Of a stretch of 64,000 nt of DNA, positions 38,055 to 46,145 are shown piece after piece. The position numbers and the translations under genes are program-made. Source of the stretch: DATFWC01 sp963777755. GTDB taxonomy: Bacteria; Pseudomonadota; Alphaproteobacteria; Rhizobiales; Xanthobacteraceae. Location: positions 1 through 64,000 of the forward strand of contig CAVZSC010000017.1 of the NCBI GenBank assembly GCA_963777755.1, given 5' to 3'. Below the pieces are notes generated by a model, which was not told the DNA's origin, ran no database searches, and was given only the letters and a program-made list of their open reading frames with translations. The number at the start of each line of letters is the position of its first letter. Position 1 is the first letter of the stretch.

Positions 38055-38108
38055 AGCCTGTTTGGATCGCCCGGCAAGTTCGCTTGCAGCAGATCGAGTA
38101 AGTCGCCA

Positions 38109-38492
38109 TCACCACAACACGCGCGTGCCGAACGCGCGGAATACCGGATCGGCGGTCACCAGCGGCATGTTCTCGATCTGCGCCTGCGCCGCCAGCATGC
38201 GGTCGAACGGATCGCGATGTGCCCCCGGCAGCGAACCGGCGAGATGTGCATGCTCGAGCGTGATCGGCAGCGGCAAGAAACCTTCTTCCCTCACGATGTC
38301 AAAAAATCGATCCAGCAGCGGCTTCGCGTCCTGCCATTTCCCCGTACGAACCTTGTTCGCGATCTCCCAGGCAACAACCGCGCTCACATGCACGTCGCTG
38401 TCGTCCCTGATCAGATCGGCAGCGTTGCGGGAAAGCTTCGGGTCGTCGGTGAGCCACCAGAAGAAAGCATGACTATCTAGGAGGATCGTCAT
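38109..38492 (-). CDS. vapC: PIN-domain toxin (VapC-type ribonuclease)
   Basis: 127 residues. PIN fold with the acidic active-site residues visible: D near the N-terminus (ILLDSHAFFWWLTDD), E in VVAWEIANKVRTGK, D in HRDPFDRMLAAQA and D in LVTADPVFRAFG. It should cleave RNA in a Mg-dependent way when free of antitoxin. The start lies inside the antitoxin gene (20-base overlap) with GGAAGGA upstream, so the two are translationally coupled. Confidence 0.9.
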   Translation of the reverse strand: MTILLDSHAFFWWLTDDPKLSRNAADLIRDDSDVHVSAVVAWEIANKVRTGKWQDAKPLLDRFFDIVREEGFLPLPITLEHAHLAGSLPGAHRDPFDRMLAAQAQIENMPLVTADPVFRAFGTRVLW

Positions 38493-38730
38493 CCGATCCT
38501 TCCCACAATTTCAACTCTTCTTCCGGTAGAGGATCGAAGAAGAAGGAGTCCGGGATATTCACCAGTCCCTTGAGCCGACCGGGAGCGCGCTTGCGCTTCA
38601 TCGGTGCCAGCGGGATGAGCTTCACCACCGGGTCCTTGCCGCGAGCGATCACGATTTCCTCGCCTGCCTCGGCGCGGGCAATGAGCTTGGAGAGGTTGGT
38701 TTTGGCCTCATGAATGGTGAATGTCGCCAT
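38473..38730 (-). CDS. vapB: Phd/YefM-type antitoxin of the VapC pair
   Basis: 85 residues. N-terminal Phd/YefM DNA-binding domain (MATFTIHEAKTNLSKLIARAEAGEEIVIARGKDPVVKLIPL); the C-terminal part (FFFDPLPEEELKLWEGSDDD) is the acidic toxin-binding tail. First gene of the pair, overlapping vapC by 20 bases. Likely autorepressor acting on the TTAGCTAA repeats just upstream. Confidence 0.9.
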   Translation of the reverse strand: MATFTIHEAKTNLSKLIARAEAGEEIVIARGKDPVVKLIPLAPMKRKRAPGRLKGLVNIPDSFFFDPLPEEELKLWEGSDDDPPR

Positions 38731-38740
38731 GCGAACCTCG

Positions 38741-38761
38741 TTAGCTAATGTGGTTAGCTAA
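38741..38761. promoter_or_regulatory. Tandem TTAGCTAA operator of the toxin-antitoxin operon
   Basis: Two perfect 8-base palindromes TTAGCTAA, at 38741-38748 and 38754-38761, 13 bases apart centre to centre, begin 11 bases before the antitoxin start. This is the layout expected for cooperative autoregulation by a Phd/YefM dimer pair. Confidence 0.75.
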
Positions 38762-38892
38762 TCTGCCGAAGCCGATCAGTCAACAGTACCCCGTGGGCAA
38801 CGCCATGAGCATTTTGCCGAACGGTCATTTTGCCCGCCCGCCTTTTGGGCTACCTTCGCCGCAGGTCATCTCGTCCTCGGGGGGAGACGGAG

Positions 38893-39604
38893 ATGCGTGC
38901 GCCCGCTTACCTGCTCTTTGCCATCGCGATCTTCGCCGTCCCGGGCCAGGCCCGGGCGGCCGGCAGCGCCTATCAGGTCGACACCTCGGAAGTGGCGTCA
39001 AGCGGCTGCAAGATCGAAATCGTGGCTGTCTGTGGCCGACAACCGCGACGTCATTGCCTCCACCAATCCTGCGTGTGCATTTAGTCTCTTCAAGCCGACC
39101 GAGCTCAGCGTGCAGATCCAGCGCACGCGATCGGACGACGAGTGGAGCACGAGCTTCACACCCAAAGCCAAGATCATGCTGATCCCGAGCGGGATCGGAT
39201 CGTTCGGGCTGGCGGTCACCAGCACCGCCCAGTTCGATACCGTCGCCGGCCAGAACACCTCGCTCACGTTCACGATTCCCGCCACCATGCGGCTGTCGGA
39301 GAATACGCGCATCAACCTCAACGGCGGCTGGCTGTGGGATCGCCAAACGGATCGTCACTATCTCACCTACGGCATCGGCTTCGACATGCGTACCCCGGAC
39401 AACGTGTGGACGCTGACGCTGGAGATGTTCGGGCAGGTCGGCTCGGCGGACGCTTTCAGCACCGTGCAACCGCGCGCGCAGGCGGGAATCCGCTATCGGC
39501 CGATCGACGCGTTCTCCGTCGACCTGATCTACGGCCGCAACATCACCGGCGAGAACGCCAACTGGCTCACGCTGGCGACCGTCTACCGTTTCGGCGCCAA
39601 ATAG
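38893..39604 (+). CDS. Outer-membrane beta-barrel-like protein (frameshifted)
   Basis: Begins MRAPAYLLFAIAIFAVPGQARAAG, a signal peptide, then AYQVDTSEVASSGCKIE. The reading then continues in another frame (WLSVADNRDVIASTNPACAFSL...). About 235 residues in all. Amphipathic strands (TELSVQIQRTR, KAKIMLIPSG, TIPATMRLSENTRINLNGGWLWDR, YLTYGIGFDMRTPDNVWTLTLEMFGQ, AQAGIRYRP, LATVYRFGAK) suggest a small beta barrel. Similar proteins occur in Bradyrhizobium and Rhodopseudomonas without known function. The frame change near 39025 fits one extra base. Confidence 0.7.
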
Positions 39605-39927
39605 AGGGCCATGAATCCACGAAGCTGCCTGACGATCGCGCTCGGGCCGTCAGCCTTCCTGATCGGCCTCAAGCCGCATTTCGATCGTTTCCAGGACTGC
39701 TGGAACCGCAAGGATCAAGGTTTCGCAATCGGGCCGCCGGCCGCACACTCCATACTTTCAGCACAGTTAGGTTGCCTCATTAGGTCGTCCCCTGGGCACG
39801 AAATCGTGAATAAAGTCACGGCTCCAGGGGTTGTTATGGGTGACTAGTAGCGCTTGCGTGACCGGCGGCTGGAACAGGGGGCGGCTTGCCCGCTCAGGCT
39901 CGACCACTCCATCGAGGAGGGACGACC
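39605..39927. other. Intergenic region with hairpin at 39789-39830
   Basis: About 320 bases with no supported gene. An interrupted hairpin has outer arms CCCCTGG (39789) and CCAGGGG (39824) and an inner CGTGA/TCACG stem around ATAAAG. It could end transcription from the barrel gene or form part of the leader of the DUF2189 gene. Confidence 0.45.
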
Positions 39928-40722
39928 ATGGCCCAGTTTCATGTCATCTCCGGCACCAGCCCGACGCTTGCCCGTCCGGTAATCCGCAAGATCGGCATCG
40001 GTGATCTCAGGCAAGCCCTCGCGCATGGGTTCGACGACTTCATGGCGATGCGCAGCGACGTCGTTTTCCTGTGCCTCATCTATCCCGTCGTGGGGATCGT
40101 GCTGGCCGGCTTCACGCTCGGCTACGACATCCTGCCGATGCTGTTTCCGCTCGCCGCCGGATTCGCGCTCATCGGCCCGCTTGCCGCGGTGCACCTCTAC
40201 GAGCTCAGCCGCCGCCGCGAGGCCGGCCTCGCCACCAGCCTCGGTTACGCGTTCGACCTGCTCCATGCGCCGTCGTTCCCGTCGATCGCCGGGCTGGGCG
40301 TCGTGCTGCTGGTCCTGTTCGTGGCCTGGCTCGCCACCGCCGAGGCGATCTACCACGCACTGTTCGGCATCCAGCCGCCGCAATCGACCGCGGCGTTCCT
40401 GACCGACGTGTTCACCACCACGGAAGGATGGAAGCTCATCGGCATCGGCAATGCGGTCGGCCTCGTGTTTGCGATCGTCGCCTTCGTCATCAGCGTCGTA
40501 TCGTTTCCGCTGCTGCTCGATCGCGACGTCGGCGTCGCCACCGCGGTGCTTACCTCGCTCCGCGTGGTCGCGGCCAATCCGATCACCATGGCAGCCTGGG
40601 GGCTGATCGTCGCCGGCCTGCTGGTGCTCGGCTCGCTGCCGTTGTTCGTCGGGCTCGCGGTGGTGGTTCCGATCCTCGGCCACTCGACCTGGCACCTGTA
40701 TCGGCGAGTAGTCGGGCGCTGA
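39928..40722 (+). CDS. DUF2189 family membrane protein
   Basis: 264 residues from ATG 39928 (GAGGAGG upstream). N-terminal cytosolic segment (RKIGIGDLRQALAHGFDDFMAMRSD) followed by six transmembrane helices in pairs, typical of DUF2189 (LCLIYPVVGIVLAGF, LPMLFPLAAGFALIGPLAAVHLYELSRRRE, ...GHSTWHLYRRVVGR). Function unknown. Confidence 0.88.
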   Translation: MAQFHVISGTSPTLARPVIRKIGIGDLRQALAHGFDDFMAMRSDVVFLCLIYPVVGIVLAGFTLGYDILPMLFPLAAGFALIGPLAAVHLYELSRRREAGLATSLGYAFDLLHAPSFPSIAGLGVVLLVLFVAWLATAEAIYHALFGIQPPQSTAAFLTDVFTTTEGWKLIGIGNAVGLVFAIVAFVISVVSFPLLLDRDVGVATAVLTSLRVVAANPITMAAWGLIVAGLLVLGSLPLFVGLAVVVPILGHSTWHLYRRVVGR

Positions 40723-40836
40723 CGGCGCTGCTCGTTCGGGGTCTGTTGCCGGCGGCGGCACTGCGCTCGACACGGCGTGATCTCATCGGGTATCACGACG
40801 CCGGTTCGAGCAAGCGGCCGTGGGCGTTCCTTTCAA

Positions 40837-41460
40837 GTGAAATACCGCCTCGTCATCTTCGACATGGACGGCACGCTGGCCGACAGCTATCCGTGGTTTC
40901 TCAGCATCATGAGCGCGGTTTGCGACAAGTTCGGCCTGCGGCAGATCGGACCGCATGACATCGACGCGCTGCGCGGCTCCGACTCGGCCCGCATCCTCGA
41001 ATGGCTGGAAGTGCCGCGCTGGAAGCTCCCCGTGATCGTCCGCCACATGCGCACCCTCAAGGCGCAGCACCTGCACGAGATCCCGCTGTTCCCCGGCGTC
41101 GGCCCCCTTCTTGCCGCGCTTGCGCAGCAAGACCTCGTTCTCGCCATCGTCAGCTCAGACCGCGAGGACAACGTGCGTCAGGCGCTCGGCCCCAATGCCC
41201 GGCTGATCCGCCATTACGCTTGCGGCGCCTCCCTGTTCGGCAAGCCGGCGAAGTTCAGGTCCATTCTCAGGCGCGCCAAGATCCCCGCCGCGCAGGCGAT
41301 CACGATCGGCGACGAGACGCGCGACATCGACGCCGCCAGGCAAGTGGGCATCGCGTTCGGCGCCGTGGCGTGGGGCTATGCGAGCCTCGCCGCCCTTCAG
41401 GAACGCAATCCCGATGAAGTGTTCATGAGCCTCGACGAAATCGCCGCACGATTGGCGTGA
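40837..41460 (+). CDS. HAD-family hydrolase (phosphoglycolate phosphatase-like)
   Basis: 207 residues from a GTG at 40837 (VKYRLVIFDMDGTLADSYPWF). HAD motifs: I DMDGTLAD (nucleophile Asp), II AIVSSDRED, III Lys in KPAKFRSIL, IV ITIGDETRDIDAARQVG. A C1 cap of about 70 residues matches the Gph/PGMB subgroup. Ribosome binding site is weak. Substrate not determined. Confidence 0.88.
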   Translation: MKYRLVIFDMDGTLADSYPWFLSIMSAVCDKFGLRQIGPHDIDALRGSDSARILEWLEVPRWKLPVIVRHMRTLKAQHLHEIPLFPGVGPLLAALAQQDLVLAIVSSDREDNVRQALGPNARLIRHYACGASLFGKPAKFRSILRRAKIPAAQAITIGDETRDIDAARQVGIAFGAVAWGYASLAALQERNPDEVFMSLDEIAARLA

Positions 41461-41470
41461 AGGGTTCCGG

Positions 41471-42088
41471 CTACGCCGCGGCGAGCTCCTTGTCCTTCGC
41501 CTCGGCGCGCTGCAGCGCCGGGCGCTGCGCGAGGCGGCCGGTGTAGGCGAGGAACTCCGGCCGCTCCGGCAACAGCTTGAATTGCATGCCCCAGCGCAGG
41601 CCGGAGCCGATCACGACGTCGGCGGCGGTGAACTGCTCGCCCATCAGGTATGGCCCACCGGCGACCGCCTTGGCGATCACGTCGACGACCGTGTCGTAGT
41701 TGCCATGGCCCACGGCGCCGATCGGCGCCTCCTCCTTGCGCGGAAATGCGCGGTCCATGATGGCCGGCTCGACGCAGCTCGGCCCGAAGAACAGCCATTT
41801 GAGATAGATCCCGCGGCGCGGGCTGCCGATCGGGATGTTCAGCTTGCGGTCGGGGAACTCATCGGCCAGGTAGGCGCAGATCGCCGCCGCCTCGGTGATC
41901 ACGGCCTCGCCATGGCGAAGCGCCGGCACCTTCCCCATCGGGTTGACGGCGAGATACTCGGGGGCGCGGTTCTCGCCGCGCTTCATGCTCAGCAGGTGGA
42001 TGTCATAGGGTGCGCCGACCTCCTCCAACATCCAGTGGACGATCGACGAGCGCGAGGGGGCGATGTGATACAGCGTCAGTTTCGCCAT
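41471..42088 (-). CDS. Glutathione S-transferase family protein
   Basis: 205 residues from ATG 42088 (GGGAGA upstream). Thioredoxin-fold N-terminus (MAKLTLYHIAPSRSSIVHWMLEEVGAPYDIHLL, NPMGKVPALRHGEAVITEAAAICAYLAD with the glutathione-binding cis-Pro and E-x motif), then an alpha-helical C-terminal domain (EQFTAADVVIGSGLRWGMQF). The Ser-rich APSRSS site suggests a Ser- or Cys-type bacterial GST. Convergent with the HAD gene. Confidence 0.92.
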   Translation of the reverse strand: MAKLTLYHIAPSRSSIVHWMLEEVGAPYDIHLLSMKRGENRAPEYLAVNPMGKVPALRHGEAVITEAAAICAYLADEFPDRKLNIPIGSPRRGIYLKWLFFGPSCVEPAIMDRAFPRKEEAPIGAVGHGNYDTVVDVIAKAVAGGPYLMGEQFTAADVVIGSGLRWGMQFKLLPERPEFLAYTGRLAQRPALQRAEAKDKELAAA

Positions 42089-42198
42089 GCCGGTCTCCCT
42101 TTTCGCATCCGCTGTACTACGTACGGCGAGAATTTTTAATTCAATTTTATCAATATCAGAGCAAACTATTATGACCGATTTGTGCGTGGTGGATTGTA

Positions 42199-42915
42199 AT
42201 GACTGCATTGCGGGGTCCGCACCACTTCCTGGCAGCCGGCAGTTCGGTCGCCGAGATGATTTTTCGCTTCCTGCAGTCGCGCTGTCAGGCTGGCGGCGGC
42301 ACCCTGTCGGCCGCCGACCTCGAGAGCGCGCATACACAGTTTCTCAACAGCTTGCCCAACGCCTTCAGCTTCTTCGACACGGTCCACCAGCGTTGCATGG
42401 AAGCGAGCGCCGCCACCGCACCTGAGCTGCTTGAGAAGGAGGCAATCCTCGGATCGCTGCTGCTCGCGTGCAGCCAGAAGGCGGCACGCACGGCGTTCGA
42501 CCTGCAGGTGACGCGCTTCGGCGACGTATGGCTGAACCAGTGCTTCGGCGGCGTCGCCCAGTACATCCGGCAGCACATCTGCCCGACCGCCGATGAGCGC
42601 CTCTACAAGGTCTATGCCCGCGTCGCCATGAAGGTCGGCGCAAAGCTCACCATTGCCGATCTCCTCAAGGAGGACGCCGCACGCGCGGTCCTGCGCGAAT
42701 GCCTGGCGCCACTGATCGCGGCCGATGCGCAGGATGCCTTGGGGGCGCCGCTGAGCGACACCGTGAGCCTCCATATCGCCACCGTCCGGGGAATCCCGAA
42801 GCCCGACATCAGCAAGGTGACAGAGCAGCAGATGCGCAGCTTCCTGGCGTGGCTGCCGCCGCAAATCATGCTGACGCTGAGCGGAGCCGGCTCGACGCCC
42901 AGCATCGTAAGTTAG
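42199..42915 (+). CDS. Hypothetical helix-rich protein, 238 residues
   Basis: Begins MTALRGPHHFLAAGSSVAEMIFRFLQSRCQ. Composition is protein-like and helical throughout, with several cysteines (SRCQAGG, VHQRCME, LLACSQK, LNQCFGG, QHICPTADE) and no signal peptide or membrane helix. A strong terminator follows at 42952, so it is a monocistronic unit; the upstream ~90 bases are AT-rich for this genome and probably hold its promoter. The C-terminal half (FGGVAQYIRQHICPTADERLYKVYARVAMKVGAKLTIADLL) may be a separate helical domain. Family not recognised. Confidence 0.65.
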   Translation: MTALRGPHHFLAAGSSVAEMIFRFLQSRCQAGGGTLSAADLESAHTQFLNSLPNAFSFFDTVHQRCMEASAATAPELLEKEAILGSLLLACSQKAARTAFDLQVTRFGDVWLNQCFGGVAQYIRQHICPTADERLYKVYARVAMKVGAKLTIADLLKEDAARAVLRECLAPLIAADAQDALGAPLSDTVSLHIATVRGIPKPDISKVTEQQMRSFLAWLPPQIMLTLSGAGSTPSIVS

Positions 42916-42951
42916 CGCTTTCGGGCGGCTGTCGTGGAGGCGCAAAGACTA

Positions 42952-42982
42952 AGCCCGCCGGTTTTGCCCGGCGGGCTGTTTT
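42952..42982 (+). terminator. Rho-independent terminator
   Basis: Perfect 10-bp stem AGCCCGCCGG / CCGGCGGGCT (42952-42961 and 42968-42977), 6-base loop and a following GTTTTCC. Lies 36 bases after the stop at 42915. Confidence 0.9.
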
Positions 42983-43205
42983 CCATCCGGCACTTGGCTA
43001 TCGCGCGCAACGGCCTGTGCGAGTAGGCGCTATGGCGGCCGGACGAATTGCCGGGAACATGCCGGCAATGCGCTTCATGTCCTTAGTACGCAGAACTCGG
43101 CTGTTTGTTCAGTGACGACACTCACATGGATACCGCCGCCCTACACGAGATCGTGAGCGGCAACAGGTGCCCAAGTCGGCGGCACTGTCGTGAAAGCCCA
43201 ATAAT
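42983..43205. other. Intergenic region, nothing identified
   Basis: About 220 bases between the terminator and the end of the convergent glycosyltransferase gene. No gene or repeat recognised. Confidence 0.5.
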
Positions 43206-45074
43206 TCAGCAACGCCACGGCCGCTTCACCCGGACATCCTCCCCCAGCTCGAACAATCCCTCCCAATTGGAGAGATTCGGGTTGTAGTAGGGATCATGCG
43301 CGAGCGCGTCGGCCCAGCGCCGGGCCAGATAGGCCTCCTCGGCGCGGAAGCGAAGAATCTTGTCGCGCGCCATGTCGTCCCCGCGCGACACCGATTCGAG
43401 GTGATAGAGCTCGGCATACGGCGTCCACGTCACCAGGTACCCGCGCTCGCGCAGGCGCAGGCAGTAGTCGACGTCGTTGAAGGCGACGGCGAGATCGGTC
43501 TCGTTCAGCCCGCCCAATTCGGCGAATACGTCCGACCGTGTGAGCAGGCAGGCGCCCGTGACGGCCGAATAGTTCTGCACCGCTGCCAGGCGGGAGAAAT
43601 ATCCGCCCGACCCGCGCGGCACCCCGCCGTAGCAATTGATCGCGGCACCGCCGTAGCCGACGATGATGCCGGCATGCTGGATCGTATCATCCGGGTAATA
43701 GAGCATGGCGCCGACCGCACCGACCTCGGGGCGCACCGCATGGGAGACGAGCTCGGCCAGCCAGCCGGCGCCGATGACGACGACGTCATTGTTCAACAGG
43801 CCGAGGATCGGGCTTATGCATTGGCGGGCGGCGAAATTATTGATGGCGGAGAAATTGAACGGGCGATCGTAACGCAGCACGCGGATGCGCGGCTGTCGCT
43901 CCAGATTCGCCAGATAGGCGAGCGCGTCCGGTTGCGTGCTCCCGTTGTCGACGACGACGATCTCGTAGTCCGGGTAGTCGGTGCGTGCCAGGATCGACTC
44001 GACGGCGCCCTTGAGGAGATCGGCCCCATCCCGCGTCGGCATGATCAGGCTGACCCTGGGCGGCGTGACCGGGAGCTTCCGCCTGACGCGAAAGATCCCG
44101 GCCTCGGAGCCAACCTCGACCGTCGCGACGGTGCCGGTGCGCGCCAGATGCTCTTCGAGCGCGCGCCTGGCTGAGGCCGCGTAACCCGATTGGGCGACGG
44201 CCGGACCGGTGCGCAGATGCCCGGCGTAGCGCTGGTAGAGCAGGAACGGGACGTGGCGGATGGTCGAGCCGGCTACCCGCTCGATCACGCGCAGCGCCAG
44301 GTCGTAATCCTCGGCCCCCGCGAAGCCGGCGCGAAAGCCGCCGGCCTCCCGCACCCGTTCGGCGCGATACGCGACGACGCTGCCGAAGTAGCTCTGCGAC
44401 AGCAGCAGGTCCGGGTTCCAATCGGTCTTGAACTGCGGATTGGATCGGCGCCCTTGGTCGTCGATGTCGTCCTCATCGCCGTAGATGATATTGGCATCCG
44501 GATCGGCGTCGATCGCTTCGGCGAGCAGGTAGAGCGCATGGGAGGCGAGCCGGCCGTCGCACCCAAGCCGGATCACGAACTCGCCGGCCGCCTGCGCCAG
44601 GGCGTCATTCGCGGCCGCGCTCACGTCCTCTCGCCCGAGAAAGTCGAGCCTGATTCGGTTGCCGGTTACATCGCCGTGCAAGCCTTCCGGTATCGCGGCC
44701 GCCGCGGCGCCGATCAGGTAAAGCTCCCACCGGTCATAGATCTGCGCGCGTACCGCATCGATCGCCGCCTGCATCCGCGCCGGCTCCGCCGCCACGGTCA
44801 GGATGATGCTGAACAGGGGGGGCCGCTTGAGCGCATCTATCCGCCGCCCGATCGCCACAAGGTCGGCCCGGGAGAGGGCGTCATGCGCGCGGATCCAATC
44901 CGGATCGTATTGGCGCGGACCACGGACGCGCAGCCAGGCGCGCCGGAGGACATACGCCACCCCCTTGTCGCGCCACAGCCAGAAGACGCGCAGGGGCCAG
45001 GGATATCTCGACCGACCCTGGCGTGCGCGCGATCTGCCGGCAGCCGAGCCGTGTCCTGTCCCTTCGTCCCGCAC
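43206..45074 (-). CDS. Glycosyltransferase, family 2 with tandem catalytic modules
   Basis: Up to 622 residues. Two GT-A-like modules: residues ~85-330, with FSIILTVAAEPARMQAAIDAVRAQIYDRWELYLIG and the DxD-like YGDEDDIDDQGRR; and ~335-600, with PRVSLIMPTRDGADLLKGAVESILARTDYPDYEIVVVDNGSTQPD and FNDVDYCLRLRERGY. This double GT2 layout is typical of enzymes building O-antigen, rhamnan or capsule chains (e.g. WbdA/WsaE-like architecture). The start is a GTG at 45074 without a clear ribosome binding site, so the N-terminus is uncertain. Divergent from two more glycosyltransferase genes. Confidence 0.88.
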   Translation of the reverse strand: MRDEGTGHGSAAGRSRARQGRSRYPWPLRVFWLWRDKGVAYVLRRAWLRVRGPRQYDPDWIRAHDALSRADLVAIGRRIDALKRPPLFSIILTVAAEPARMQAAIDAVRAQIYDRWELYLIGAAAAAIPEGLHGDVTGNRIRLDFLGREDVSAAANDALAQAAGEFVIRLGCDGRLASHALYLLAEAIDADPDANIIYGDEDDIDDQGRRSNPQFKTDWNPDLLLSQSYFGSVVAYRAERVREAGGFRAGFAGAEDYDLALRVIERVAGSTIRHVPFLLYQRYAGHLRTGPAVAQSGYAASARRALEEHLARTGTVATVEVGSEAGIFRVRRKLPVTPPRVSLIMPTRDGADLLKGAVESILARTDYPDYEIVVVDNGSTQPDALAYLANLERQPRIRVLRYDRPFNFSAINNFAARQCISPILGLLNNDVVVIGAGWLAELVSHAVRPEVGAVGAMLYYPDDTIQHAGIIVGYGGAAINCYGGVPRGSGGYFSRLAAVQNYSAVTGACLLTRSDVFAELGGLNETDLAVAFNDVDYCLRLRERGYLVTWTPYAELYHLESVSRGDDMARDKILRFRAEEAYLARRWADALAHDPYYNPNLSNWEGLFELGEDVRVKRPWRC

Positions 45075-45155
45075 CGCGTCCGTTCCGTGTTGCTCTCTTT
45101 GCCAATCCTAACTATAGGAATTCATGGTCGCCATTAAGCTTTCAGTGGGCCCGCG

Positions 45156-46145
45156 ATGACGCGGCCAGCCGTTCATGTCGTCATCGTCAATTGGAATTCC
45201 GGCGATCAATTGGGCCAATGCCTGCAATCATTCGCCAGCGTCGCCGCCGATGCCGTGGACATCGCCAGGATTACCATAGTCGACAATGCTTCGGTAGACG
45301 GCTCGCTCGACCCCATGGCTCAGCTGCACTCGACCTTGCCGCTCGTCGTCATCCGCAACGCGGACAACCGCGGCTTTGGCGCAGCATGCAACCAGGGAGC
45401 GAGGGGCGCGGAAGCCGAGCTCCTGCTGTTCCTCAATCCGGACACGCGCCTGATGCCGGGATCGCTGGGAACACCGGCGCGCTTCCTGTGCGATCCCGTG
45501 AATTGGACGGTCGGCATCGTCGGCATCCAGCTGGTCGATGGTGACGGCGCGGTCGCGCGCAATTGCGCCCGGCGGCCGCGACCGCTGGCGATGGTCGGGC
45601 ACAGCCTCGGCCTGGATCGGCTGCTGCCAGGACTGTTCCCGCCGCATTTCCTCGTCGAATGGGATCATGCGCAGACGCGCCCGGTCGACCAGGTGATGGG
45701 CGCGTTCTGGCTGATCCGGCGGGCCTTGTTCGAGCGGGTGGGCGGGTTCGACGAGCGGTTTTTCGTCTACTACGAGGATCTCGACCTGGCGGTGCGCGCC
45801 AGGCAGCTCGGATGGGACAGCGTCTACCTCGCCTCGGCGCGCGCCTTCCACCGCGCCGGCGGCACCACCGAGTCGATCCGCGGCCGGCGCCTGTTCTACT
45901 TCACCCGCAGCCGCATCCTCTATGCCCTCAAGCATTTCAATCCCCTGGCGGCCACCGCCGTGATCGTGGCTTCGCTGCTGGGCGAGCCGGTGGCCCGCAC
46001 GCTGCACGCGCTGGCGTCGCGCCGCCTGGCCGACGTCGGGGACATAGCGCGTGGCTTCGCCCTGTTGTGGCGCAGCCTTCCCGGTGTCATCCAAACCCAC
46101 CTGCGACTAGCGAATGCCGAACGTCCTCGCCCTCACGCGGTATGA
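45156..46145 (+). CDS. Glycosyltransferase family 2 (rhamnosyltransferase-like)
   Basis: 329 residues. GT-A fold: VHVVIVNWNSGDQLGQCLQSF, ITIVDNASVDGS, ADNRGFGAACNQGARGAEAELLLFLNPDTRL (metal-binding DxD-like NPDT), VMGAFWLIRRALFERVGGFDERFFVYYEDLDLAVRARQLGW, and a C-terminal amphipathic region (RRLFYFTRSRILYALKHFNPLA) that may contact the membrane. Resembles dTDP-rhamnosyltransferases. Overlaps the next gene by 32 bases. Confidence 0.9.
   Translation: MTRPAVHVVIVNWNSGDQLGQCLQSFASVAADAVDIARITIVDNASVDGSLDPMAQLHSTLPLVVIRNADNRGFGAACNQGARGAEAELLLFLNPDTRLMPGSLGTPARFLCDPVNWTVGIVGIQLVDGDGAVARNCARRPRPLAMVGHSLGLDRLLPGLFPPHFLVEWDHAQTRPVDQVMGAFWLIRRALFERVGGFDERFFVYYEDLDLAVRARQLGWDSVYLASARAFHRAGGTTESIRGRRLFYFTRSRILYALKHFNPLAATAVIVASLLGEPVARTLHALASRRLADVGDIARGFALLWRSLPGVIQTHLRLANAERPRPHAV

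Noticed and set aside
39611..39847. 78-codon open frame after the barrel gene
   Set aside because: No ribosome binding site, arbitrary composition, overlaps the hairpin at 39789.
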